A DNA stretch of 18,769 nucleotides from an uncultured Prevotella sp. (GTDB lineage: Bacteria > Bacteroidota > Bacteroidia > Bacteroidales > Bacteroidaceae), in contig CAKQPF010000067.1 in assembly GCA_934256705.1 (NCBI GenBank), positions 1 to 18,769 of the forward strand. The letters run 5' to 3'. Both the position numbers and the translations under genes were made by a program. The notes below the pieces were generated by a model. It saw only the letters and a list, made by a program, of their open reading frames with translations, was not told the DNA's origin and did no database searches. Positions 1 through 8,096 of the stretch are shown one piece after another (the first letter of the stretch is position 1; the number at the start of each line of letters is the position of its first letter).

Positions 1-70
1 CTATACAATTCCCGCTATTAGGGCTTGTTAGGGACTTGCACCCATTAGAATAAGCTCATGCCGAGCATAC
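1..70 (-). mobile_element. 5' tip of a probable group II intron (runs off window)
   Basis: On the minus strand the sequence starting at base 70 reads GTATGCTCGGCATGAGC and continues to GGGTGCAAGTCCC (complement of 31-43). This resembles the start of domain I in bacterial group II introns of the GTGTGCCCGGCATG type, where a GGGTGCAAGTCCC hairpin follows. The intron would run leftwards out of the window, so its ribozyme body and reverse transcriptase are not visible. The boundary lies right after the U-run of the purL terminator, which is the known target of class C group II introns. The first base could be 70 or 71. The resemblance is from memory of the family; only about 70 bases can be judged. 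Confidence 0.62.
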
Positions 71-71
71 C

Positions 72-114
72 AAAAAAGACCCGCTTGAGCAACGATTTCT
101 CAAGCGGGTCTTTT
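72..114 (-). terminator. purL intrinsic terminator
   Basis: A perfect 12-bp stem (78-89 with 99-110, GACCCGCTTGAG) closes a 9-base loop and is followed on the minus strand by six T (77 to 72). The flanking A and T runs (74-77 with 111-114) can extend the stem. It lies about 40 bases after the purL stop codon and is a textbook rho-independent terminator. The intron-like sequence starts one or two bases after the T run. Confidence 0.9.
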
Positions 115-153
115 ATGTATTACATCCTCAAGGCGAGGATATCAGGGACTGTT

Positions 154-3100
154 TTAGTGCTTCTCAATCCAGAGACGAGCATTGACGAATGCCTCATGCC
201 AAGGAGTTACTTCGTCAGAGAGACGGCGATCTTCCGGATAATAGCCACACTGCCAAGGGAACTGTGTACGCTCTGGGTGAGGCATAATAGCGAGATGACG
301 GCCATCCTTGCTTGCAAGGGCAGCAACATCGTATGCAGAACCGTTAGGGTTTGCAGGGTATTCAGAGCGGTTGAACTTAGCCACCACGTTGTACTCTGAC
401 TCTGCAAGCGGGAGATTGAACTTGCCTTCTCCATGAGCAACCCAGCATCCAATCTTCTGACCAGAGAGAGAACCGAACATCACGCTGTCGTTCTGAGGGA
501 TGGTAAGAGTAACGAAAGCAGACTCAAACTTGTGAGAATCATTGTGGAGCATTTCGGCATAGTCCTTAGCATTGCTGACTACATGGTCATTATTGATAAG
601 ACCGAGCTCTATCATAAGCTGGCAACCGTTGCACACACCGAGTGAGAGAGTGTCCTTACGAGCATAGAACTTGTCGAGTGCCTCCTTGGCTTTAGGGTTG
701 AAGAGGAAGGCTCCTGCCCATCCCTTTGCGCTTCCGAGCACGTCTGAGTTGGAGAATCCACCGCAGAAAGCCACGAGATTGACCTCCTCCAGAGTCTCGC
801 GACCAGTGATAAGGTCAGTCATTGTAACGTCCTTGACGTCAAATCCTGCCATATAGAATGCCCATGCCATCTCACGCTCAGAGTTAGTACCCTTCTCGCG
901 GATGATTGCAGCGACAGGACGCTTGCCCTCCGGACGTGGAGTTCTGGTGAGTTTGTCTGCCTTGAATGTCCATTCGAGAGGAATGTTCTTATAGTTTGCG
1001 AAGCGCTCAGCAGCCTTGCCATTGAATGACTGGCGACGGTCGAGGAGATAAGAAGTCTTATACCATGTATCGCGAAGGTCGTCAATGTCGAACACGAGAG
1101 TAAGTTCGCGGTTGGCAATCTCAGAGTTTGGCACCTGAGCATTGCTCTGATGACGCTTGACAGTGATGTTGCGGTCAGCGGAAGGAGTACCAATCTTGGC
1201 ATAGCCCACACCGGCATCTTCGAGTATCTTCTTCACGCGTGGAGCGTCAGCGTCAGCCACCTGGATGACGATACCAGGGTTTTCAGCGAACAATACCTTA
1301 ATTATGTCATCGCCATTGATCTTGTCGAGGTTGAGATTAAGACCGCCCTTAGTGTTAGCGAAGCACATTTCCAGGAGAGCAGTGATAAGACCACCGGCAG
1401 AGATATCGTGACCAGCGAGGATAAGACCTTCGTTGACGAGCTGCTGAACAGCGATGAAAGCATCGCGGAAGTACTCAGCATTCTTCACAGTAGGCACGTC
1501 GCTGCCCACCTTACCCTGGCTCTGAGCGAAGGCAGAACCGCCAAGCTGAAGCTGATCGAATGAGAAGTCGATATGATAGAGACGTGAAGCCTTTACGTTC
1601 TTGATTACAGGAGATACCACTTTCTTGACATCAGAGACCTCACCTCCAGCACTTACGATGACAGTACCAGGAGCGATAACCTTCTTTCCGTCAGGATATT
1701 TCTGAGTCATGGAGAGTGAATCCTTACCTGTAGGCACATTGATCTGGAGTTCGCAGCAGAAGTCTGAGAGAGCCTTTACAGCCTTATAGAGGCGTGCATC
1801 CTCACCTTCCTGAGCGCGGCAAGGCCACATCCAGTTGGCTGAGAGGGAGATACTCTCCATTCCGTCAGCCATCGGAGCCCATACGAGGTTGGTCAAAGCC
1901 TCAGCAACTGAGAGCACAGAGCCTGCCTCAGGGTCTGCAAGCGCAGCCTGTGGAGCGTGTCCGAGGGAAGTAGCGATACCCTTGGTGCCTGTATAATCGA
2001 GAGCTACAGCGCCGCAGTCAGAGAGAGGCAACTGGAGTTCACCCTGACACTGCTGGCGTGCTACGCGACCAGTCACACAGCGGTCAACCTTATTTGTCAA
2101 CCAGTCCTTACAAGCTACAGCCTCCAACTGGAGCACCTGCTTGAGGTAATCAGTCACCTGATTGTTGAGAGTAGATTGCTGAGAGAGGCCTGAGAGGTCG
2201 TAAGATACCACGTCATACTTGCGCTCTACGGTTTTGTCCTCCATGATGGTCTTAGGAGAAGAGCCGAACATCTGCTCTACAGCGAGGTCGAACGGACGAA
2301 TGCCGTCAGCCTGTTCGAAGGCGAAGCGATGGTCTCCTGTGGTCTCACCGACGGTGTACATAGGAGCACGCTCACGGTCTGCAATCTTCTTTACATGCTC
2401 GATAGCAGACTCATCAATGAGCAATCCCATGCGTTCCTGTGACTCATTAGCGATGATTTCCTTAGCAGAAAGGGTCTTGTCGCCAATAGGAAGCTTGTCC
2501 ATGTGGATGAGTCCACCGCATTCCTCTACAAGTTCGGAAAGACAGTTGACGTGACCTGCACTGCCGTGGTCATGGATGGAAACGATAGGATTGGACTCTT
2601 CTTCACCGAGGGCACGCACTACATTGTATGCACGTTTCTGCATTTCAGGGTTAGCACGCTGCACTGCATTGAGCTCGATACCAGAAGAATAGCGACCAGT
2701 CTCAACAGAAGATACAGAACCGCCACCGAGTCCGATGCGATAGTTGTCACCACCCATCACGACAACCTTGTTGCCAGGCTGTGGTTCTCCCTTGAGGCAG
2801 TCGCGCTGAACGCCGTAACCTACACCGCCTGCAAGCATGATAACCTTGTCGTAAGCATAAATTTCTGCATCCTTTGCATTCTGCTCCTTGTGCTCGAAAG
2901 TGAGTACCGAACCGCAAATCAGTGGCTGTCCAAACTTGTTTCCGAAGTCACTTGCACCGTTAGAAGCCTTGATAAGGATCTGCTCAGGAGTCTGGTAAAG
3001 CCATTCGCGCACAGGAATCAGCTTCTCCCAAGGCTGGCAATCCTTCTCGTTAGACCATGCTGGAGTGTTGGCAGGCACGTTTTCATTGACAGGGTCATTC

Positions 3101-3990
3101 ACATTCTTACGTGGGTAAGAAGTCATATAGACAGAAGTACCTGCGATAGGCCATGAACCTGTGCCACCTCCCATACGGTCGCGGATTTCACCTCCGGTAC
3201 CTGTAGAAGCACCATTGAATGGCTCAACGGTAGTTGGGAAGTTGTGGGTCTCAGCCTTGAGCGAGATGACAGACTTCACTTTCTTGATCTGATAGAGGTC
3301 AGGCTGCGAGTGGTCTGCCGGTGCGAACTGCTCAATCTCCGGACCTGCAGAGAATGCCACGTTATCCTTATAGGCAGAAAGTATCTTGTTAGGGTTCTCA
3401 TTAGTAGTCTTCTTGATCATCTGGAAGAGTGAAGACTCCTTCTCTTCGCCGTCGATGATGAATGTACCACCGAATATCTTGTGGCGGCAGTGCTCAGAGT
3501 TGATCTGCGCGAAACCGAATATCTCAGAGTCAGTAAGCGGACGACCGAGCTGACCTTCCACCTTGTGGAGGTAGTCGATTTCTTCCTTTGACAGCGCGAG
3601 ACCTTCCTCTTCATTATACTTTTCGAGGTTTTCCACGTGCTTGATAGGCTCCGGCTGGATATTGACGGTGAAGATATTCTGGTCAAGTCCGTTATACATA
3701 CGCTGGAGCATCGGGTCATGCTCGGCATTTTCCGTAGCCACCGGGAAGTATTCCTCTATACGTGATATTCCTTTAAGCGCCATATTCTGTGTTATCTCCA
3801 CGGCATTGGTGCTCCATGGGGTAATCATCTCACGGCGTGGACCGATGAAAAATCCGTCCAAGGTCTCTGCATCCAGCAATGTGGCATTGCCGTAAAGCCA
3901 ACAAAGTTCGTTGATCTCACTCTCATTGGGCTGATGGTTTATCTCAGTCGCAATGATGTTCTGTGTAGGGGTCTTGAAGAAAAGAACCAT
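154..3990 (-). CDS. purL: Phosphoribosylformylglycinamidine synthase, large single-chain form
   Basis: This cytoplasmic enzyme converts FGAR, ATP and glutamine to FGAM in the fourth step of purine synthesis. The 1278 residues match the large single-chain form, in which synthase and glutaminase are fused. Visible landmarks are FAQINSEHCRHK (160-171), KAETHNFPT (245-253) and the glycine-rich run that follows it. Two AIRS-like halves fill the middle. A class I glutamine amidotransferase domain forms roughly the last 250 residues, with the nucleophile in GVCNGCQ (Cys1120) and His1238/Glu1240 in MPHPER. The start codon at 3990 gives the N-terminus typical of Bacteroidetes PurL (MVLFFKTP). The gene is transcribed alone: it has its own promoter at 4079-4109 and terminator at 72-114. 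No frameshift or missing catalytic residue was seen. Confidence 0.97.
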   Translation of the reverse strand: MVLFFKTPTQNIIATEINHQPNESEINELCWLYGNATLLDAETLDGFFIGPRREMITPWSTNAVEITQNMALKGISRIEEYFPVATENAEHDPMLQRMYNGLDQNIFTVNIQPEPIKHVENLEKYNEEEGLALSKEEIDYLHKVEGQLGRPLTDSEIFGFAQINSEHCRHKIFGGTFIIDGEEKESSLFQMIKKTTNENPNKILSAYKDNVAFSAGPEIEQFAPADHSQPDLYQIKKVKSVISLKAETHNFPTTVEPFNGASTGTGGEIRDRMGGGTGSWPIAGTSVYMTSYPRKNVNDPVNENVPANTPAWSNEKDCQPWEKLIPVREWLYQTPEQILIKASNGASDFGNKFGQPLICGSVLTFEHKEQNAKDAEIYAYDKVIMLAGGVGYGVQRDCLKGEPQPGNKVVVMGGDNYRIGLGGGSVSSVETGRYSSGIELNAVQRANPEMQKRAYNVVRALGEEESNPIVSIHDHGSAGHVNCLSELVEECGGLIHMDKLPIGDKTLSAKEIIANESQERMGLLIDESAIEHVKKIADRERAPMYTVGETTGDHRFAFEQADGIRPFDLAVEQMFGSSPKTIMEDKTVERKYDVVSYDLSGLSQQSTLNNQVTDYLKQVLQLEAVACKDWLTNKVDRCVTGRVARQQCQGELQLPLSDCGAVALDYTGTKGIATSLGHAPQAALADPEAGSVLSVAEALTNLVWAPMADGMESISLSANWMWPCRAQEGEDARLYKAVKALSDFCCELQINVPTGKDSLSMTQKYPDGKKVIAPGTVIVSAGGEVSDVKKVVSPVIKNVKASRLYHIDFSFDQLQLGGSAFAQSQGKVGSDVPTVKNAEYFRDAFIAVQQLVNEGLILAGHDISAGGLITALLEMCFANTKGGLNLNLDKINGDDIIKVLFAENPGIVIQVADADAPRVKKILEDAGVGYAKIGTPSADRNITVKRHQSNAQVPNSEIANRELTLVFDIDDLRDTWYKTSYLLDRRQSFNGKAAERFANYKNIPLEWTFKADKLTRTPRPEGKRPVAAIIREKGTNSEREMAWAFYMAGFDVKDVTMTDLITGRETLEEVNLVAFCGGFSNSDVLGSAKGWAGAFLFNPKAKEALDKFYARKDTLSLGVCNGCQLMIELGLINNDHVVSNAKDYAEMLHNDSHKFESAFVTLTIPQNDSVMFGSLSGQKIGCWVAHGEGKFNLPLAESEYNVVAKFNRSEYPANPNGSAYDVAALASKDGRHLAIMPHPERTQFPWQCGYYPEDRRLSDEVTPWHEAFVNARLWIEKH

Positions 3991-4078
3991 AATTGATACT
4001 TGTTATAATGTGTTACTTAGTTACTTGCAGTCTTTAAATTTGTCTTTGCCTTTTCCATGTTTTGGGGAAAATACGCTA

Positions 4079-4109
4079 CAAAGGTACTGCAAATCAACGA
4101 CAATACAAA
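4079..4109 (-). promoter_or_regulatory. Bacteroidetes-type promoter of purL
   Basis: On the minus strand a -7 box TACCTTTG (4079-4086) is preceded, after 19 bases, by TTTG (4106-4109). This matches the TTTG / TAnnTTTG consensus of Bacteroidetes primary sigma factor promoters. It predicts a leader of roughly 80 bases for purL. No obvious riboswitch fold was recognised in that leader. Confidence 0.72.
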
Positions 4110-4262
4110 ATCTTTTCTTTAAAAAAGAAACAACAAACCTGATTTAATGACATTTTGCTCGTGCGGGATTGGTGGATAACGGGCGGAAAATATCATTAAA
4201 CGGGAACAATCATGCGGCTTTATGGACCGAAGGCGTTGCGGCTTTGCCGAATGATAAACTAC

Positions 4263-4310
4263 CAACAAGACAAATAAACCACCAAGCAACAAGGCAACAA
4301 AACAACCAAA
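4263..4310. repeat. Degenerate 8-bp tandem array, about 6 units
   Basis: Consecutive octamers read CAACAAGA, CAAATAAA, CCACCAAG, CAACAAGG, CAACAAAA and CAACCAAA; on the minus strand the pattern is YTTGKTTG. The unit is degenerate but stays in register for six copies. The array is C/A-rich on the plus strand and lies 30 bases from the 22-bp array. It is not coding in any convincing frame. Confidence 0.6.
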
Positions 4311-4339
4311 CGCAAAGTCGGAAAAATGGAACAAAAAGG

Positions 4340-4471
4340 CGATGGCAAAGCTATCATTTTGCAATAGCTAAGCTTTCACGCTGCAATAGCATAGCTTTTA
4401 CCTCCTAATATCTATGCTTTTGCACCATAATATCCACGCTTTTACACCCTAATATCTATGCTTTTGCAACG
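4340..4471. repeat. Degenerate 22-bp tandem array, 6 units
   Basis: Six units start at 4340, 4362, 4384, 4406, 4428 and 4450. The three on the right are close copies of TAATATCTATGCTTTTGCA plus three bases. The left three have drifted towards CAATAGCTAAGCTTT. The shared core is AATA, then AGCTTT or TGCTTT. The spacing is exactly 22 bases throughout, so the array is periodic rather than merely AT-rich. It has no known function and sits between purL and the peptidase terminator. Confidence 0.78.
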
Positions 4472-4581
4472 CATTCATAATCAGTGTGTTACAAGACCAT
4501 TCCCTCTCCATCATCCAGATACGGGAAAATAGAACAGTTTTCCCTTCCGCAAGTCGCCCTTTCCCCTATTCGCTAGAGGAC

Positions 4582-4621
4582 AAAAAAAAGACCTGACAGA
4601 AACTCACGTCTCGATCAGGTC
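4582..4621 (-). terminator. Terminator of the M23/LysM peptidase gene
   Basis: On the minus strand GACCTGA (4621-4615) pairs with TCAGGTC (4596-4590). Inside, after a 2x2 internal loop, GAGAC pairs with GTTTC around a GTGA tetraloop. Eight T (4589-4582) follow the stem. This is a strong rho-independent terminator 35 bases after the stop codon. Confidence 0.88.
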
Positions 4622-4655
4622 GGAAATGTTATTTGATTATGAAAGGGGGAAACAA

Positions 4656-5600
4656 TTAAGAGTATCTCAAGATCTGTCCCGGACGAACCTTTACATCGCG
4701 GGTAAGATGATTGAGCTTGCAGAGCTGTGCCACGGTAGTACCACGGCGCTTTGCTATGCTTGAGAGAGTTTCTCCGACAGAGACCTTATGGTATCTTGTC
4801 TCAGAGAATTCGCGAGCCTTGCGGCTTCTCTCGTTCTTGTCAGTGTTTTCCTGAGCGAGTTCGTTGGAACGACCGCCTTCCAGGTTGATAGTCTTGTTGA
4901 TTGCTACAGACTCATGCTCGAATGTCTCCTTGCGGAACATATAGTAGTCGGCAGTAACGTCCTGATTGACGAAGTCGAAGAGCAATGCAGGATTGAGCGC
5001 AACGCCGCAGAGACGAGTCTCGAAATGGAGGTGGGAACCAGTGGAACGACCGGTGTTGCCACCGAGTCCGATAGGCTGTCCAGCCTTCACCACCTGGTTT
5101 TCTTCCACGAGCCAGTCGCTCATGTGACCGTAGATGGTCTCCAGTCCGTTGTTGTGACGTATCACGAGATACTTGCCATAGCCAGCTCTCTCATATTTCT
5201 TGATACGTACTTTTCCAGAGAAAGCCGCGCGGATGGTATCGCCGATATAGACCTTGATGTCCAGTCCCTTGTGCATTCTGCCCCAGCGTGGTCCCATCTT
5301 GCTGGTGATTACGCGGTTTGTGGTAGGCATACAGAAGTTGCGGAGGTTGATTCTGAATGAATCAGGCAGCTCGGTAGCGCGGTGTGCATAAACATTATTC
5401 CAATCATCATAGAGCTGTGCCGAAGGATTCTCTGTCATTTCTCTCTCGATTATCGACTTGATGCTGAGTGTGTCCACTGTACGCATTCGGCGATCCACCG
5501 GCGCTTGACGTGCGAGGAGGTCCTGAGCACATGCCGGAACTGACATGAGAATTAATACTACACTTACGATTATGACTGTATATACTTGTTTAAGTTTCAT
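4656..5600 (-). CDS. Secreted M23 zinc metallopeptidase with C-terminal LysM
   Basis: The product is a probable cell-wall endopeptidase or divisome/elongasome-associated peptidase of 314 residues. An N-terminal signal sequence of about 25 residues ends in a plausible signal peptidase I site (ACA before Q26); an upstream in-frame start at 5657 would bury it, so the start at 5600 is preferred. The M23 core carries the zinc ligands His110 and Asp114 in HKGLD and His192 in HLHFE, plus His159 in YGHM, so it should be active. The last 45 residues (270-314) form a LysM repeat (VSVGETLSSIA ... NHLTRDVKVRPGQ) for peptidoglycan binding. It is a single-gene unit with its own promoter and terminator. The exact substrate bond is not deducible. 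Confidence 0.92.
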   Translation of the reverse strand: MKLKQVYTVIIVSVVLILMSVPACAQDLLARQAPVDRRMRTVDTLSIKSIIEREMTENPSAQLYDDWNNVYAHRATELPDSFRINLRNFCMPTTNRVITSKMGPRWGRMHKGLDIKVYIGDTIRAAFSGKVRIKKYERAGYGKYLVIRHNNGLETIYGHMSDWLVEENQVVKAGQPIGLGGNTGRSTGSHLHFETRLCGVALNPALLFDFVNQDVTADYYMFRKETFEHESVAINKTINLEGGRSNELAQENTDKNERSRKAREFSETRYHKVSVGETLSSIAKRRGTTVAQLCKLNHLTRDVKVRPGQILRYS

Positions 5601-5745
5601 TCTAATTGTTTTTATATGTCGGTAGGTCCGTAGTCTTGCCATCGCAAAGAAATACAAATAAGGGAATGTATTCCAAGAAAAAGCGATTTATTCAAATACA
5701 AAATGAATAGAGTATGGCGTAGAACCTGTATTCAAAAATTCTCTG

Positions 5746-5776
5746 CAAAGTTAGCAAAAAAAAACGGTTTTACAAA
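5746..5776 (-). promoter_or_regulatory. Promoter of the M23 peptidase gene
   Basis: The minus strand shows TAACTTTG (5746-5753) as -7 box and TTTG (5773-5776) as -33 box with 19 bases between them, the same geometry as the purL promoter. The predicted leader is about 140 bases, long enough to hold the alternative in-frame ATG at 5657. Confidence 0.68.
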
Positions 5777-5854
5777 CCTATATCAAGAAAATAGCGTGTT
5801 TTTTTAACAAACATACCCCATTTTAACATATTTTTCAATCTTTGTTCCCGATTT

Positions 5855-5887
5855 TTTGTGATAGAAATCTTTTTTTTCTTACCTTTG
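5855..5887 (+). promoter_or_regulatory. Promoter of the GH43 gene
   Basis: TACCTTTG (5880-5887) is a perfect -7 box. TTTG at 5855-5858 lies 21 bases upstream, slightly wider than in the two promoters above. The predicted leader is about 90 bases and contains the hairpin at 5907-5950. Confidence 0.68.
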
Positions 5888-5906
5888 CATCAGATTTAGG
5901 ATACAC

Positions 5907-5950
5907 GGATGTCGGATGGAATTTACAATGAGACAATTCCCCGACAGTCC
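5907..5950 (+). promoter_or_regulatory. Stable hairpin in the GH43 gene leader
   Basis: GTCGG (5911-5915) pairs with CCGAC (5941-5945) and GGAATT (5918-5923) with AATTCC (5935-5940) around an 11-base loop, with a 2-base bulge. The base can be extended by GGAT (5907-5910) with GTCC (5947-5950). No T run follows, so it is not a terminator. It could stabilise the mRNA or act in regulation; that is inference. Confidence 0.55.
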
Positions 5951-5981
5951 ATATTTACAAAGCTAATAAACTACCGAAACT

Positions 5982-8096
5982 ATGACAGGAATTAAGACAT
6001 TATGCGTTTCCGCACTCATGGGAATCAGCATCCTGCAGGCTGGAGCGCAGCAAAAAGGTAACCCGCAGTCAGGCGACAGATACCTCTACTGCCACATGAG
6101 CGACCACGGCCAGTGGACTGCATACGCCATTTCAGAGGACGGTATGCACTTTCACGACATCATCTGCGGCGACTCCATCTTCTCGCCTTATGAGATGGCG
6201 GGTATTGAAGGAGGTACGCGCGACGCGTATATATGCAGGAAGCATGACCTGTCCGGTTACATCATGGTGACCACGGACATGAAGAACTCAATGACTAAGC
6301 GACTCGGAAAGAAAGCCGAATGGGACAATTACGGCATAAACCTCCTCACTTCCGATGACCTCATCCACTGGAAATCCACCACGTTCGACTTCCGCAAGGG
6401 ACTCAGCATCTTCTCCGACGGCAAGGACAGCAAGCGTTCCATCTACAAAGACTGGAGCACCATCAACAGAGTATGGGCTCCACAGATATTCTGGGACGCT
6501 GACTACACCTGGCCAGACGGCAAGAAAGGCGGATATTTCATATATTATTCCCTCTGGAACCGTGACGAGGAGAAATACGACAAGATGTATTACTCATACG
6601 CTGACGAGACCTTTACCACGCTGACTCAGCCACGATTGCTCTTCGATTGGGGCTACGCCACCATTGATGCAGACATCAATTTCGTACCAGCCGACGGACT
6701 TTACCACATGATGATAAAGAAGGAAGGCGGACAGCCGGGACTCTTCACCTCCACAAGCCATTCCCTCACCGGTCCATGGCCAGAGCCGGATGCCAAGGAT
6801 TTCGTCAATTTCGAAGGAAACAAGAAATGTGAAGGCGTGTCCGCATTCCAGCTCGTGGGCGACAGCACATGGCGCATCGCTTACATAGAGTATTCTTCAC
6901 GCCCGCGCAACTACCGCATCTGCAAGGCAGACAAGTATATGCGCAACTTCTCTTCTCCACAGAACATCGAGGGAGTGAACGGTCCGCAGCACGGCTCTTT
7001 CATGCGTATCACGAAGGAAGAATATGACCGTCTGCAGGCGTGGAGCGACAGTCTGGAGGCAAAGCACCTCGCTCCTGACGTCAACAATCCTGTCATTCAG
7101 GGACGTTTTGCCGACCCGGAGATTCTATTTTCGCAAAAGACAGGAAAATATTACCTCTACCCTACCACCGACGGAATAGAGGGATGGAAGGGACATGACT
7201 TCAAGGTGTTCTCTTCCGACGATATGAAAACATGGAAAAAGGAAGGCACTATCATCGACCTTGCCACCAATCAGATCTCATGGGCCAATGATTGCGCCTG
7301 GGCTCCCTGCGCCATCGAGGTGGCTTACCTGAAAGGCAAGATCTGCAACACGCCGGAAATGATGGAGCGTCTCGCCGCAGAGCGTGCCAAAGCTGAAAGG
7401 AAAGGCAAGCCTTCCAAGAAGATTTCTTACCGCACTTTCTATTATTTCACTGCTGGAAAGCGTATCGGAGTGGCTGTAAGCGACGACCCTGCCGGACCTT
7501 TCACCGACCCTATCGGCAAGCCGTTGCTCGACAAAGCGCCTGCCGGACAGAGCGGACAGGTAATCGATCCTGACGTGTTCCAGGACCCAAAGACCGGCAA
7601 ATACTATCTGTATTGGGGCAATTCCTATATGGCAGTATCCGAATTGGGCGACGATATGACCAGCATCAAGGACACAAAGGTGCTTATCCCTCGTAATAAA
7701 AAGCGGGAATACAACTACAACGAGGGCACTTACGTATTCTTCCGTAACGGAAAGTATTACTTCATGTGGTCGGAAAACGACACACGCTCCACATATTATC
7801 GCGTACGCTACCTTATCAGCGACTCGCCTGTAGAGTTCGTCCGCGACGGCAAACCTGCAAAGACCGAGAAGACAATAGTCATCTCTCAAGACCCTTCCAA
7901 GCAGATTTTCGGCACCGGACACCATGCTATCATCCAGGAACCTGGCACTGATGAATGGTACATAGTATATCATCGCTTCGCTCGTCCCGACGGTGTGAAG
8001 ATGGGATGGTCAGCCGGTTACAACCGTGAAGTATGTATTGACAAAATTGAATTCAACGAAGATGGAACAATTAAAGCAGTCAGACCTTCTTTATAA
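5982..8096 (+). CDS. Secreted protein with two GH43-like five-bladed propellers
   Basis: A probable carbohydrate hydrolase of 704 residues acting in the periplasm or outside the cell. A signal peptide is followed by a plausible cleavage site (AGA before QQ, near residue 22). The C-terminal half has a complete GH43 signature: base Asp378 in FADPEI, Asp531 in DPDVF, acid Glu581 in EGTYV, and GTGHH further on. The N-terminal half repeats the plan more loosely: Asp81 in GTRDAY, WAPQIFWD, DADINF near 229-234 and Glu284 in CEGVSAF. GH43 covers arabinosidases, xylosidases and galactosidases, so the substrate cannot be assigned here. No SusC/SusD pair is in the window. Its 3' end overlaps the next gene by 35 bases, which suggests co-transcription with the CHR transporter pair. 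Confidence 0.88.
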   Translation: MTGIKTLCVSALMGISILQAGAQQKGNPQSGDRYLYCHMSDHGQWTAYAISEDGMHFHDIICGDSIFSPYEMAGIEGGTRDAYICRKHDLSGYIMVTTDMKNSMTKRLGKKAEWDNYGINLLTSDDLIHWKSTTFDFRKGLSIFSDGKDSKRSIYKDWSTINRVWAPQIFWDADYTWPDGKKGGYFIYYSLWNRDEEKYDKMYYSYADETFTTLTQPRLLFDWGYATIDADINFVPADGLYHMMIKKEGGQPGLFTSTSHSLTGPWPEPDAKDFVNFEGNKKCEGVSAFQLVGDSTWRIAYIEYSSRPRNYRICKADKYMRNFSSPQNIEGVNGPQHGSFMRITKEEYDRLQAWSDSLEAKHLAPDVNNPVIQGRFADPEILFSQKTGKYYLYPTTDGIEGWKGHDFKVFSSDDMKTWKKEGTIIDLATNQISWANDCAWAPCAIEVAYLKGKICNTPEMMERLAAERAKAERKGKPSKKISYRTFYYFTAGKRIGVAVSDDPAGPFTDPIGKPLLDKAPAGQSGQVIDPDVFQDPKTGKYYLYWGNSYMAVSELGDDMTSIKDTKVLIPRNKKREYNYNEGTYVFFRNGKYYFMWSENDTRSTYYRVRYLISDSPVEFVRDGKPAKTEKTIVISQDPSKQIFGTGHHAIIQEPGTDEWYIVYHRFARPDGVKMGWSAGYNREVCIDKIEFNEDGTIKAVRPSL

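Larger units (their letters stand above)
3991..4655. other. 665-base gap with promoter, two tandem arrays, hairpin and terminator
   Basis: Two minus-strand genes flank this gap. From the purL side it holds the purL promoter (4079-4109), an 8-bp-period degenerate array (4263-4310), a 22-bp-period array (4340-4471), a 7-bp-stem hairpin (GGGAAAA 4523-4529 with TTTTCCC 4538-4544, 8-base loop) and the terminator of the M23 peptidase gene (4582-4621). Short open frames on both strands cross the arrays, but they have low-complexity translations and no family features, so no gene is called here. Confidence 0.7.
5601..5981. other. Divergent regulatory gap between M23 peptidase and GH43 genes
   Basis: These 381 AT-rich bases hold the two back-to-back promoters (5746-5776 minus and 5855-5887 plus), a long leader for the peptidase gene and a structured leader for the GH43 gene. 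No gene was recognised. Confidence 0.65.

Noticed and set aside
4000..4110. Purine riboswitch in the purL leader
   Set aside because: The leader of about 80 bases shows no conserved three-way junction or loop sequences of the purine class.
4119..4408. Short open frames on both strands (about 80 codons) in the purL-peptidase gap
   Set aside because: They run across the tandem arrays, their translations are low-complexity, and no family features or start signals are visible.
5601..5657. Upstream start of the M23 peptidase at 5657
   Set aside because: It would place 19 charged and aromatic residues before a typical signal peptide. The ATG at 5600 gives a normal exported N-terminus.
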